Source: Rhyacophila brunnea
Taxonomy: Eukaryota > Arthropoda > Insecta > Trichoptera > Rhyacophilidae
Assembly: GCA_022495005.1 (NCBI GenBank)
Contig: JAGYXB010000509.1
Span: 310,001-374,000, forward strand
Length of the DNA: 64,000 bases
Direction: 5' to 3'
Program-made: the position numbers and the translations under genes
Notes under the pieces: generated by a model
The model's database searches: none
Told to the model about the DNA's origin: nothing
What the model saw: the letters and a program-made list of their open reading frames with translations, nothing else
Shown: piece after piece, positions 35,740-46,164 of the stretch
Position numbering within the stretch: position 1 is the first letter of the stretch
Layout of the letters: the number at the start of each line of letters is the position of its first letter

Positions 35740-35885
35740 AATCGTCTGATTTTTTGATGGCAGCACTCCTTCACCAGCAATACATAGCTTACTGGCGTCC
35801 CTCCGTACCTACATTGTCTGTCCAGCGAAGTTTCAGTCTGCCTTCCCACTGTGAATCCATCGAGCATCTTGTTCGAAATATGGGA
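35740..35885 (-). pseudogene. LINE ORF2 C-terminal scrap
   Basis: On minus one frame reads QWEGRLKLRWTDNVGTEGRQ before a stop. This is very like the GRPKLRW.D.V segment near the end of many LINE reverse-transcriptase ORFs. The remainder is out of frame or stopped. It lies just upstream of the two-exon gene on the same strand, so it may sit in that gene's upstream region. Confidence 0.4.
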
Positions 35886-35889
35886 GTCG

Positions 35890-36260
35890 CTCATCTAACT
35901 CAGTGCATTGTTATATGTATTGAAAATTGTAGACCTTTATATAGGATTTAATATACATTCATAATTTACTGGTTATATTTGCTGCAACATCTTCCTTTAG
36001 AACCTATCCACTAAAACCGGCATTGATCAACGATATTATCTAAGATTCACCCCCATACGATAACTATTACTGTACGAATCATTTCGCGGCTGCATATACC
36101 TGGCAAGTGGAGATGGGGTAACTCAAATCATGTAAGAATAATTATTTTATAAGTATATAAGTATTATAATTTTTCTGTGTATAATCCTGGTTCTTAGAAT
36201 AAGAAGTACTAAATTTAATATACCCACTGATATTATGATTGTAGCAATCATACCACTCTA
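35890..36260. other. No gene seen
   Basis: A+T-rich spacer; nothing recognised. Confidence 0.4.
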
Positions 36261-36263
36261 ATA

Positions 36264-36527
36264 TAAAAAATCTTAACACCACTTCACATAGACGTACTGA
36301 AATATGACTATATTCTAAAACATTAGAGCGAGAGATTTAAAAGAATACTATTTTATGTAATAAAAATACTTTATGCAGTCATCAAATGTTTAAAATAAAT
36401 ATAAAGGATAATAAGGCTTAAAATTATGTTAATAGATTATCTACAACTTTTAAGGAATGTCCAGGATCATGCTTTGAAAATAACATAAAGCTCCATTTTG
36501 ACGTACGATGAGCATGTCCCCCCTTAA
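36264..36527 (-). mobile_element. Solo arm of the TTAA element family
   Basis: It matches the right arm of 9145-9807 closely: TCTTAACACCACTTCACATA ... GACTGCATAAAG as complement ... GAGCATGTCCCCCC. It ends in TTAA at 36524-36527. The opposite arm and the other TTAA are missing, so this is a truncated copy. Confidence 0.75.
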
Positions 36528-36529
36528 TA

Positions 36530-38540
36530 TGTAGGTTTTGTTGTTAAAACAAAAAATTAGAGTAATAATAATTGTCAGTGTTTCCTCAATCATAGCTAGA
36601 TCAGTAGGGTCTGTTTTGATTGGTAATTACGACAATATCTATTGTAAAATATGTACTGAATTAGTATAAATAAGAAGGAATCTATGAATCCTCACTCAAC
36701 TAATCGAGTCCGTCACGAGCCGTATTACCATTGTCATGAGTTCTTTACTCGACATAGTACATCCGTTATTCCACTCGAATTAAGTTTCTCAGTTCATTAA
36801 CAGAATTAATCTCTTGATCATCTCGATCTCACCAATACAACATTATCCGCGATTATAATCTCACCTTATCATCCTTATTATTGTGTTCAGTGTATTCATC
36901 ACAATAATCAAGCAACAGCGACCTTCCATCTTCTATAAAGTTTTCTAGTGCTTACCAAATGGTAAATATAACTGTATGCGTAAGTAAACAGATATTTCGT
37001 AGATGTTTTCAACAAACAACTCATAAAGTGTGGAAATAATACTTTAGTTTATGATATTATGCTCCAATAAGTCCATGGAAGTTATTATTTTCTCTGCAAA
37101 GTTCTCCATCTAACTGAGCATACGTAATGTTATCTAATTATAAGTTTGAATAATTTTATGGGCCAGCTCCATAATAATTTGTAGTTTGCTCAAAGTTGAC
37201 CCAATTCAAATACCTATTATAATACTACTGTTTTGATTTGTATTTTAATGAATTTGCGATGAAATTTTCAAATGTGGCTGCTCAAAATACAATACAAAAA
37301 ACTCTTCGGTCACGTTTTTAACAGTTTTGGGTAAATTACTACTAAATTTATTAACTCTTAGTTTGAACTACTGGGCGCCGCATTGTCAAATGAAATACGT
37401 ATGCGTTCGTTAAGATTTTATACAGAAAGTAGACGAGGAATTTTAATCAGTTTATATCTACAACTAAGTAGTTTTAATTCATTTTGTTATTAACATAATG
37501 TTTTTTATTGCGTATTAAGAATTATCATGCTTGATGCTTTAGATAAAAATAACAGAATTCTCTTCACATTGGAACTTAAAAATAGGTATGCACAATTAAA
37601 TCATTATGTACGTGTGCATATTTAAATTCTCACTAAGTATTAAATAATAATATAGTAATTTAAATAAACATAATAATATTAAATGTATATTTTAAAAGTA
37701 CTTATAAATCACGAATGTCTATTTATTTTCGAATTTAATTCGATTGTGTGGCGCCCAGGTGTCCCGGCGTCCAATCGTCAATAACATACATTTATTGAGC
37801 ATACGTCAACTGTCGATATCAAATAGTCAGTTTTAACTTTCAGTTATTGATGAAAAATAGGTATATTATATATTAATTAAAGTAAAATAAAACAATATTA
37901 AGTATTTTTTTTATAGATCATTATATGTTTTAATTGATGTGACATTGTTGACCTGAGACCGATGTTGAAAATTTTGTACTTAAGGGGCCTAACATTTAAT
38001 TAAATATTCATATAACATTTAGTTTTTTTTCGAATATTCGACGGCTTGGAGAGTGATACAAATGTAATAAACACAACACGACAAGGCTCAGAAATTCTAG
38101 TATACAACTGTTGAAAATATAATATTATATTACATCATATTTCGAATATATACACCATGTTGAAAATTTGCGATAAAAATGTGTAGTAAATCTTTTTGTT
38201 TTCGGGATTTCTCGGTCTAATTGGATTTCACCCGGTATTCCACCGAGAAAATTTACCACTTCGCATATGATATTATATTATATTAAATTGATATTATACA
38301 CAATCATATATCAATTATTATACGATGGATCATGGCGCCGCGAGATCATACCTAAAGCGGATCCATTTGACGTATTAATATATGACGGTATTATTTCTCA
38401 GATAGTCCAATACGTCATACAAGACTGTCAAATTTAATAAAATAACAAAAACGAAACGATGGACTAATAATTAATTACAAATGAAAAGAACAAAAGATTA
38501 TTATATAACTTGTAACTGTTAACTGTACACAACAATAATT
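36530..38540. other. Two kilobases without a recognised gene
   Basis: A+T-rich. No coding frame, inverted repeat of note or known repeat word was seen. Confidence 0.45.
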
Positions 38541-38542
38541 AA

Positions 38543-39272
38543 TACCCCGTTTACACGTGACAGTAACAACATGTATTGGTAAACATATATTATCTTGCAG
38601 TTGGCAAGATGGCATGCATGAATCAAACAAGTTTGGAAGCTTCTGAATGCTTCTGAATTTTCTGCGTTCTGCGCCTACGCAGTAGAACGATAATGTGCGA
38701 ACCTGCCGGTAAAAACACGAACCACTCATTTTGAGGTTAACCGATTTTCAATACGTCCTGTCAAATATATCTCTCCAATCTTATTCTTCAAGAGTAAGCG
38801 AGATGCGAGGTTGTCATTTTATACTACTATCTGACAGGTCGTATTGAAAATCGGTTAAGCTCAAAATGAGTAGTTCGTTTTTTTACCGGCATGTTCGCCC
38901 CTATGGCTCTACGGCGCAGGCGCAGATCGAAAATAGTCTTAGTGTACGTCCTGAGTGGCAGCGTTCGGCGCAGCGTTGAGCGTTTTGCGCAACTCAAAAG
39001 TATAACCGTGTGTGAAAATGTTCGTAGACAATGTCTTTTTTTGGTTATACATTTATACGGTTATACGTTTGAGTTGCGCAAAACGCTCAACGCTGCGCCG
39101 AACGCTGGCACTGAGGCCTCACACTTACTTGCGAGTAATAAATCATCACAATTCGGAAGCTTCCAAACTTGTTTGATTCATGCACGCAATCTTGCCAACT
39201 GCAGGATAATAGATGTTTCCCCATACATTTTCTTACTGTGCACAGTAAATCTATGCACGTATAAACGGGGTA
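38543..39272. mobile_element. Harbinger-like element with three nested palindromes
   Basis: TAA flanks both ends (38540-38542, 39273-39275), the 3-bp target typical of PIF/Harbinger. The outer arms (38543 to about 38650 and about 39150-39272) pair over ~100 bp, with TACCCCGTTTACACGTG at the tips and TGCAGTTGGCAAGAT and AATCAAACAAGTTTGGAAGC further in. Inside the loop sit two independent palindromes. One spans about 38660-38930 (AACCGATTTTCAATACG, GCCGGTAAAAA). The other spans 38953-39118 (GCAGCGTTCGGCGCAGCGTT). Overlapping ORFs here are by-products of the repeats. Confidence 0.75.
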
Positions 39273-39289
39273 TAAAATAAGCACTATTG

Positions 39290-40420
39290 GCGACAGTAAA
39301 TCCATGCACGTATACAGGCGCTATTGCTATACCAATAATCATATTTTTAACATAAACAATAATTAACAAACATAAACTCGTTAACAACTGTCAAACTTTT
39401 AACAAACTTCGTACCTATGCAAAAGCAAGGAAGGCAACATGAAGAAATAAACTCTTATATTATTGAAGTACGTACCTACCTTGTTAGAAATGTTCTTTAT
39501 TCAAAAAGTTTTCGTATCACGTGTAATAAAGAAAAGAAATATGATTATGAGGTTGTAAATATATCAATGTAAAATAATTCTTCGAAGTACAAATAAAATG
39601 CAGTGATCAGGTTTGCATATAGCCCGATAATAATATTTTCTCCACAAAGCATACTATATCTTCAAAGAATGTTTGTGAATCTACATAGATATTATGAAGG
39701 TTTTCGACTGGCGTACAGCCAACCTCGTACACTTTCCCTTACAGCTCTTGGGATGATTTACGTCGTGGAGATAGCCAAAAGTGTTCACTTTTCTTTCTTA
39801 AATATGCTACTTGAACAGCATATAAAATATTATATTGTTCGAGTACCTACCTACTAACTTCGCTGAAGGTTTTTCAGACTTTAAATTCTGTGCCCGTTTT
39901 GAAGTCGTAATATATTTATTATAAAACTTATTGGTATCTTTGGTATAGTTTGATAGAGTACCTACTATTGGACAAAGTTTAGTAGTAAGTACTCTACAAC
40001 TCATATCAGTCACTCTCTTTCCACTGCCGGTCTCTGGATGTCTCCATTATTCTCGGCCTACTTTGTACTGCCACTTTTATCAAATATTTGTGTCTATCTA
40101 ACAAGTTTTAGGGCGCCTTTGTGGCTGTTCTTTGGGTACTACGGTACGATTGGAATTGTTCAGTGGTTGTTACTGCCATTTTATCAGCTTGTCGACCTCT
40201 ATAACATCGCATACTCTTACCTGCTATCTTATCCATTGTTTATTCTTGTTTTCTTTAGACGTTATGCCCAAGATGCAGCTCTTCATGCCGCAACTAAAAT
40301 TCATAATAATCTAAAATATTTCCTTCGACGTTTGTGGTAAACAAAGTTTATGTGACAGGCACAACTCTTTTGTTTTAACGTTAGGTTATTTTTCGTCGTT
40401 TTGTATTTTACCACGTTTTT
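39290..40420. other. No gene established
   Basis: 39280-39330 carries CACTATTGGCGACAGTAAAT and CCATGCACGTATACAGGCGC, related to the MITE at 31475-31600. The 100-codon plus ORF at 40038-40340 is hydrophobic and aromatic-rich but shows no family motif and starts from a non-ATG codon. I regard it as chance. Confidence 0.35.
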
Positions 40421-40424
40421 ATTA

Positions 40425-40915
40425 GCTCGTATTCTTGTTTGTCCAGTATTTTTTTTCTTGTTTGTCCAAGATTTGTATTGGACGATTGAATATTTTTAAC
40501 TAACTTCCTGACTAGCTAGACATTTGAAACTTTTAGAATATTTATCAGAACACGATGATAATGCATTCTTTTATTACTTTTATCCATCTTTAAGCAGAAT
40601 TGAATTAATTTTCAGTTAATTCTGTTTTATATGGAAAGTTATTTCGGAAAAAATTCGTAAAAAGTAAAACACTATTACTGGTTGCTAAGGGGGTTCTAGC
40701 AACTAAATTATTAATATATACGTGAGTTACTATGGAAATCAATATGAAATGTCAACATGACATTTCAGTATTCTATATTTATTCAGTATTTCTATCAACT
40801 ACAAAAAAAGTATTTATTAATACATAGAAATGTCAAGTTTATATTATGATTCAACAGAAAATTTAAAAAGTGGTAAGCATATAAAAGATTCTTTTTATCT
40901 TGTAATTATTTATGT
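40425..40915 (+). repeat. Dispersed repeat, inverted copy of 205-640
   Basis: The reverse complement of this stretch matches 205-640 over most of its length. Its internal small palindromes are GAAATGTCAACATGACATTTC and GTTGCTAAGGGGGTTCTAGCAAC. It is likely a non-autonomous element; the ends are not resolved. Confidence 0.6.
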
Positions 40916-41244
40916 ATAATTATAACCATTTTTACCAGCCAATATTTCAATAAATATATGTGAATTATAATTGAACATATCGATATTAATTTATATTGTT
41001 TAACATAATCGGTTTTTGTTAGTCATTCAGTTTTCAATTTATGTTAATTGCTCGAGCCTCTGGTGGGTTTTAAGAGTTATATACCATTTACATACATATT
41101 GTGTAAATTACATAATTATTGTAAAATATATACCTACGTATTTTTATTAAATTTTGTCCATATAATATGATAATACCGGTTTTTGGAAATATAATCTAAC
41201 TTAACATTTCGTAAATATAAATATTTTTATAGTCATAGAAGATA

Positions 41245-41380
41245 TTTTTTAAACAGATTTTTGTTTTACGAGAAATTAATGTTAATCACTTGCTCAACTG
41301 AAACTCAACTGAAATTCGAACCCAGATCTCACGATATTATAAGCCTGACGCGTAGCCGCTCTGCCATCGTGGGTTATTTA
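41245..41380 (-). repeat. tRNA-derived SINE copy
   Basis: Family words ACAGATTTTTGTTTTACGAG and CACTTGCTCAACT are followed by a reversed box B (ATTCGAACCC) and box A region (CGTAGCCGCTCTGCCATCGT). The body is internally shortened compared with 1205-1445. Confidence 0.65.
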
Positions 41381-41414
41381 TGTGAAAATTATTTCGTTGA
41401 AATAACGCAAATAA

Positions 41415-41505
41415 TGTGAATGTGGAACGCCAAGTGGGACTCTAATCCGCAACCATAGGATTCCAGTGAATGTATTTTACCAATTGAGCTACCTGCGTCT
41501 AGTAA
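41415..41505 (-). repeat. Second tRNA-like unit, different isotype
   Basis: On minus AGGTAGCTCAATTGGTAAAA is a canonical box A context, and GGATTAGAGTCCC is a worn box B about 45 bases on. The acceptor ends do not pair well. It is a tRNA-derived SINE head or tRNA pseudogene placed right beside the SINE at 41245-41380. Confidence 0.5.
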
Positions 41506-41816
41506 TCTAGTAGATATATAACTGAAGCGATTATCAATACTTGCGTTAATACTGGCAATCGGATTTTGTGGTTTGAATTAAGGTATCAATAATGTTTACT
41601 TTAATAGGTATTTACCTCGATTCCTAGCCGACGTCATGATTGCTCCAAATGTGTTTTAGAATCATGTGTGTTCAATACAGAATGTTCATAAAATATTTTA
41701 TTGTTGTACTTAGTATGCAAAAATGTACTATCGGAAGGGTTTTGGAACATTACACTGAATAGAACACACATTTAAAAAAAGTGAATACGTGTGAATTTGA
41801 CTATTACGGGTTTTAG

Positions 41817-42234
41817 CAGTGACGTCACTAGACAAAATGCCGCCCCATTTTTTAAACAGTATTTTTTATCACCCTTTCATGACTCCAATATCTAATAAAC
41901 TCTTATATGGATACATTACTAACAAAATATATAGGTACCTACCACTAATACATACAAAATTAAATTTAGATATAAAAAGCGAATAAATATACCCAAATCA
42001 TCAGACTCTAAGGTTCTATGTGGTTGATATTTTACTCACATTTTTAGTTGTACCATTAAATTTAGCAATACACAGATTTATTATTTACACACCATTTTTA
42101 ATATCCTATTATTGAAGGCATGTAAACAAAATAATTTTAACCATTTACAAATGATTCTCCTCGATTTGCTGCCCTTCGAGTAACTGCCGCCCCCAAGCGA
42201 CGCCCAATCTGCCTACCCCCACGGGACGTCACTG
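41817..42234. mobile_element. hAT-like element with 8-bp target duplication
   Basis: The ends are CAGTGACGTCAC on the left and the complement of CAGTGACGTCCC on the right. Flanks are GGTTTTAG (41809-41816) and GGCTTTAG (42235-42242), 7 of 8 identical. Next to each end sits a GCCGCCCC motif. The 418-bp interior is A+T-rich and non-coding, so it is a MITE. Confidence 0.78.
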
Positions 42235-42244
42235 GGCTTTAGAG

Positions 42245-43205
42245 ACGCGAATTCTTCTTATAGATTATACTCCATTGCGGATGCTGTTTCCAATATAATT
42301 AAATAGTTACGCCCCGAAAACAATCTACTTAGAAGCATAACATTAGTATTGAAGTATCCTTGATGGGTTTGGCTACTTATATGTTTATGGCTTTCCCAAC
42401 ACATTGGAAAAAAATCACTTCCCCATGTCCTAGTCGTTATTTTGTAGGAAATAAATCCCCACCCGCGAATGGCGAGTGGCGTAAAGTCGTTTTAGTGCGT
42501 ATTTACTCCTCTCTCTCTCTGCATGTTGGTTTTATTTTTGAGGCGTGGGTGCACAGTATATTTTTCCGATATATGTAGGAAAGAAAAACGCAAAGCGAAA
42601 TGATTAAAGCATATAAATCGTTACATAAATAAAGCTCTATTGACCATTCTTTTCACGTGCTGTCGGCGTTATAGGCAAGACAAGTTGTTTCTGAATCTGT
42701 GTAAACGTGCTATCAATGAGACTTTATTTGAACAATAAAAAATCTGTATTGGCAGCCTATTGTCCAATTGGGAACGTTGTAATACAATGATTTTTTCTAA
42801 GGGTGTTGAAGAAAATCCTATTATATATAGATGGAGCCTTGTAGAGGTTTTACCCAACTCAACAACAACCACACATTGTCTATGCTCATGTTTGGAGCAT
42901 AGACAGTGGTGAAGCGGAAACACCAATCTGACAGTTCTCTAAAAACCTCGTTACAAGGGCGCTCCGGTTCTTCGCTGAAATATAAAGTTAAAAGATTCAT
43001 GTAAACATTAGTGATTTAATATAATGTAACATCTAGTAATTTGCCGTGTAATAACGAAACAAGTTAATGTGCACCATAATACAAACAATACAAAACGCTA
43101 ACAAGTGTGTATTATTCAACTCTGCCCCGAACACAATATGTCACACATACTAGCAACCTACCTGATATCGTTTATTGAGTTAGCATTTACTTGGTAGAAT
43201 TCCAT
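42245..43205. other. No gene established
   Basis: 42440-42560 is G+C-richer with a (CT)n run, and ORFs of 72 and 85 codons on opposite strands are unrecognised. A perfect 11-bp hairpin, TGTCTATGCTC / GAGCATAGACA, lies at about 42878-42906. Confidence 0.35.
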
Positions 43206-43208
43206 TTT

Positions 43209-43363
43209 ACAAGAAATGAAAATATAATTAATATTAAATTCTACAGGTTTTACAAGGTTTTGTCGATAGCTATTTCGATTGTAACACCATCTATCCGCTA
43301 TCGACAAAACCTTTTAAGCACCTTTAGAATTTAATATTAGATAATTATATTTTCATTTCTTGT
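43209..43363. mobile_element. Foldback MITE (~155 bp)
   Basis: ACAAGAAATGAAAATATAAT at the left is mirrored exactly at the right. Further in, ATTAAATTCTA and AAGGTTTTGTCGATAGC also pair, so nearly the whole element is one hairpin with a loop at about 43273-43300. Non-coding. Confidence 0.7.
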
Positions 43364-43364
43364 T

Positions 43365-44220
43365 ACCTGATATCAAACAAATAACGGCTGTAGTTGGGCC
43401 ACCATATAACAACGAACATCCCTTATAGCCTAAATGAATAAAATTTAAGCAAAAACAGACCTTTGGTTCACTGATTCATTTAACTACAAGTGACTTTGCA
43501 CTACAAGACGTTTATTCACAGATAACTTCACACTACTCCTATGACTAGGTGATCACTCTTTTTACATAAACATAAACAGTTCCGATAAATCTCAATTAAT
43601 TATTCCATTAATTCATTTACACGTCGGTGTAACTGACAACTCTAAATACTCATACGATAACTGATGGCAAACTCATTGGGCCACGTTTCCGGTTAAGTTT
43701 TTGCGTTTACACACCAGTTTACCTGACAATTTGACTGAAAGTGAGACTGCACAGACAACTAAACTGATCGTTCAAAAGGAGTTTTGATTTTTATGGAATT
43801 TACAGATTAATTATACTTCACTTGTGTTGCTAAATAATTTCAAATGTCGTAACAGACATAACGTTTAAGGCTTCTTTTATTATATAGTTAGAATTCTTTA
43901 AATTTTTCATAATTCACAGAACATAAAGATTTTACGATAAATATTATATGCTGAAATTAGTACTATTATGTATACAACTATTAAATAGAACCAACCGCTC
44001 TACTTATCCTATACATGCCGAATTCACGAGAGTAAAATATCTGGTGAAGTGAAGCGTTTTTACTTACTAAGGTACAGAAATATGATTTGCAATGGAAAAC
44101 CGAATAAATTTTCACGACCATAGTATATGCATACGTACAACTGTTTGCGTACAAGTTATTGGATATGGTTCCAACGAGTACAACTGTATTTAACTTTGAC
44201 CGAATAGCTAATTCTAATTG
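43365..44220. other. No gene seen
   Basis: A+T-rich; no frame or element recognised. Confidence 0.4.
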
Positions 44221-44222
44221 CG

Positions 44223-44905
44223 TTTATTTATTTATTTAAGAATACAAAACATTGTGGACATAACAAATCTAAATTCAAGACGTACACAACATGAGATCTA
44301 CATTATAAGTCAAACATTACCCTCACAATAGAGAAGAGAATATAGAAAAAAAAAATATATATATAATAACAATAATAATAACAAAAAAAAGAGAACGAAA
44401 AACTTACAATTTTATACAGAAAAATACAGTTTCAAAAACAAAATGCAAAGTACATCATTGAAAATGTCTATGTCTTTAGGGAGCGCATTTACTAATCTTG
44501 CACCCCTAGCTAATGGTGCCTGATAGGCTTGACACGAGAAAACGGTTCCAATCCAGAATAAATCATGGCTGCGACCACGTAGGTAATTGACAGGCGCATG
44601 GAAATTCAAATTTATTAGGACACCAGGATTGGAAACCATCCCTCGCGATAACATGCAAAAGTGTTTCAACAGCAGAAGAGACCGACGAGATTCAAGAGAG
44701 TGAAAAGTAAGCATGCCTTGTAGAAAGGTAGTCGGAAAATAATCATCTGACGAATTATCGAAAGTAAAATAGTTAAATGTTTTAAAATAAAGACATCGAA
44801 GGAACTTCTTCTGGACGCGTTCTAAAATAAGCTTATAGGAAAACTCATATTCGAGAAAATTTAATTCTTTATAGAAAATGTATGTAACCGAAATGTAATT
44901 CATTA
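44223..44905 (-). pseudogene. 5'-truncated LINE: C-terminus of ORF2 and 3' end
   Basis: A minus-strand frame of 163 codons (44903-44412) reads LILERVQKKFLRCLYFK near its start, then GMLTFHSLESRRSLLLLKHF, and near its end APLARGARLVNALP with DIDIFND. These are the usual post-thumb motifs at the C-terminus of jockey-type LINE reverse-transcriptase ORFs (ERVQ..FLR, L..RR...L..F, R.YN.LP, DIF). After the stop comes ~190 bp of 3' UTR ending in a (TAAA)n-like tail at 44223-44240. The endonuclease and the RT catalytic core are missing: a typical 5'-truncated insertion. The frame itself is still uninterrupted, suggesting moderate age. Confidence 0.8.
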
Positions 44906-44909
44906 TAAT

Positions 44910-45270
44910 ATACCTACAACTCTCAATTCACTGATAGACGAATGCCACTGATTCCTGTCTTTACTCTTGTTGGTTGTTAGTATTGTGAATGTACTATGTA
45001 CCTGCGTATGTTGAACGTAATTTAGTTAACGTTATTTAGAAAAAAAGAGTATTACGGCATTACAGCGATTGGCCAATGCGCCATAATACATAATAAATAC
45101 AAAATTATAAAAATATCCTAATTACAAATAACAACTAATATAACAAGAAAGTAGAAAAGACAGCATGTGTTTATGTAAATATTAAAGAAACATGATAATA
45201 TATACAATTATAAATTTAACCTATTTAACAGAACATTATCTCGTTGATCTAATCATGGCCATACTACCTA
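44910..45270. other. No gene seen
   Basis: A+T-rich spacer between the LINE fragment and the TIR element; nothing recognised. Confidence 0.4.
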
Positions 45271-45275
45271 TATAC

Positions 45276-45648
45276 CGGTCGGGATGCCGAATAGCGCATT
45301 CAAATTGTAGTGCCGCACATTTCGCGGAAAATTTCGTTCATTTACGGCGAACTCTATAACTAAAAAAATCCGCGAAATATGTGGCAGTATAAAAATACCA
45401 CATAAGCGTGAAGTTATATAGTTTGATAGGAAATATGACGTATTTAGACTGACGCCGAGCAAGAGAAAACTGTGCTATATGCTTCATTGTAAAGTAGTCT
45501 GAAATAATAACGGTTACAATAATTAAATTTACCCTATGTAATTTGTGCGCAATAGAAGAAATCGCGACCTGCGCAATTTCAAAGTTAAGTTGTTCCACTA
45601 TTGACATAGCTATACCATCGAAATACGCTATTCGGCATCCCGGCCGAT
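45276..45648. mobile_element. TIR element (373 bp), ends CGGTCGGGATGCCGAATAGCG
   Basis: The left end CGGTCGGGATGCCGAATAGC is mirrored at the right with one change (CGGCCGGGATG...). The TIR is about 22 bp and G+C-rich; the interior is A+T-rich and gives two meaningless minus ORFs. Target duplication is not clear. Confidence 0.7.
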
Positions 45649-46039
45649 TTAAAGTATCCCACTTATTATTTCTTTAGGCCTGTCAGTATCTCTTTCTCTG
45701 ATACTGTACCATTGTTCTGAAATTAATATAGCGATGACTTATCCACCGAGCGATGTGTTTGCCCAAATCCACTCCGAAATATTTAAACAAGATGTTATGT
45801 CCACCACTTTTATTTGATTTTATACATATTTATTATTTTTTCAATCCCTGCGTTGCGAAAAGATAAAATAAATATATTTCTTTTATTATAAACAATTATC
45901 TGGTTCTTATGAATTATGTACTTGATGATATTTCTGCACAGCATAACAGCTATAAAATTTTTATCTTAAGAAACTGTTTTAAACGCTGACCTAGACAAAA
46001 GAGTGTATAGTTTCCATCCATTATTCTGGTCACATAATA

Positions 46040-46160
46040 GGTTTTATGACGTCACGTTCCCACGGGTTGACAGCTACTGTTTTAGGAGTCCGTGCAATGA
46101 CGTCATCGGCGTCGGGGCGCCGATCGACGCCTGCCTGTCACCGCTGTTCCGTGATCTTAG
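46040..46160. promoter_or_regulatory. G+C-rich island with two perfect CRE palindromes
   Basis: TGACGTCA occurs at about 46047-46054 and 46097-46104, inside an island containing GGCGTCGGGGCGCCGATCG and GACGCCTGCCTGTCACCGC. TGACGTCA is the palindromic CREB/ATF site. ORFs of 84 and 65 codons run over it on plus and are not recognised. It could be a promoter-proximal island or an exon; no TATA or initiator pair was found. Confidence 0.35.
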
Positions 46161-46164
46161 AAAA

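Noticed and set aside
38891..39387. ORFs of 129, 72 and 69 codons
   Set aside because: They run through palindrome arms on opposite strands; the open frames are a consequence of the inverted repeats.
40038..40340. Hydrophobic 100-codon ORF as a membrane protein
   Set aside because: Non-ATG start, no splice or promoter context, and A+T-rich plus-strand DNA readily yields F/Y/L/I-rich frames.
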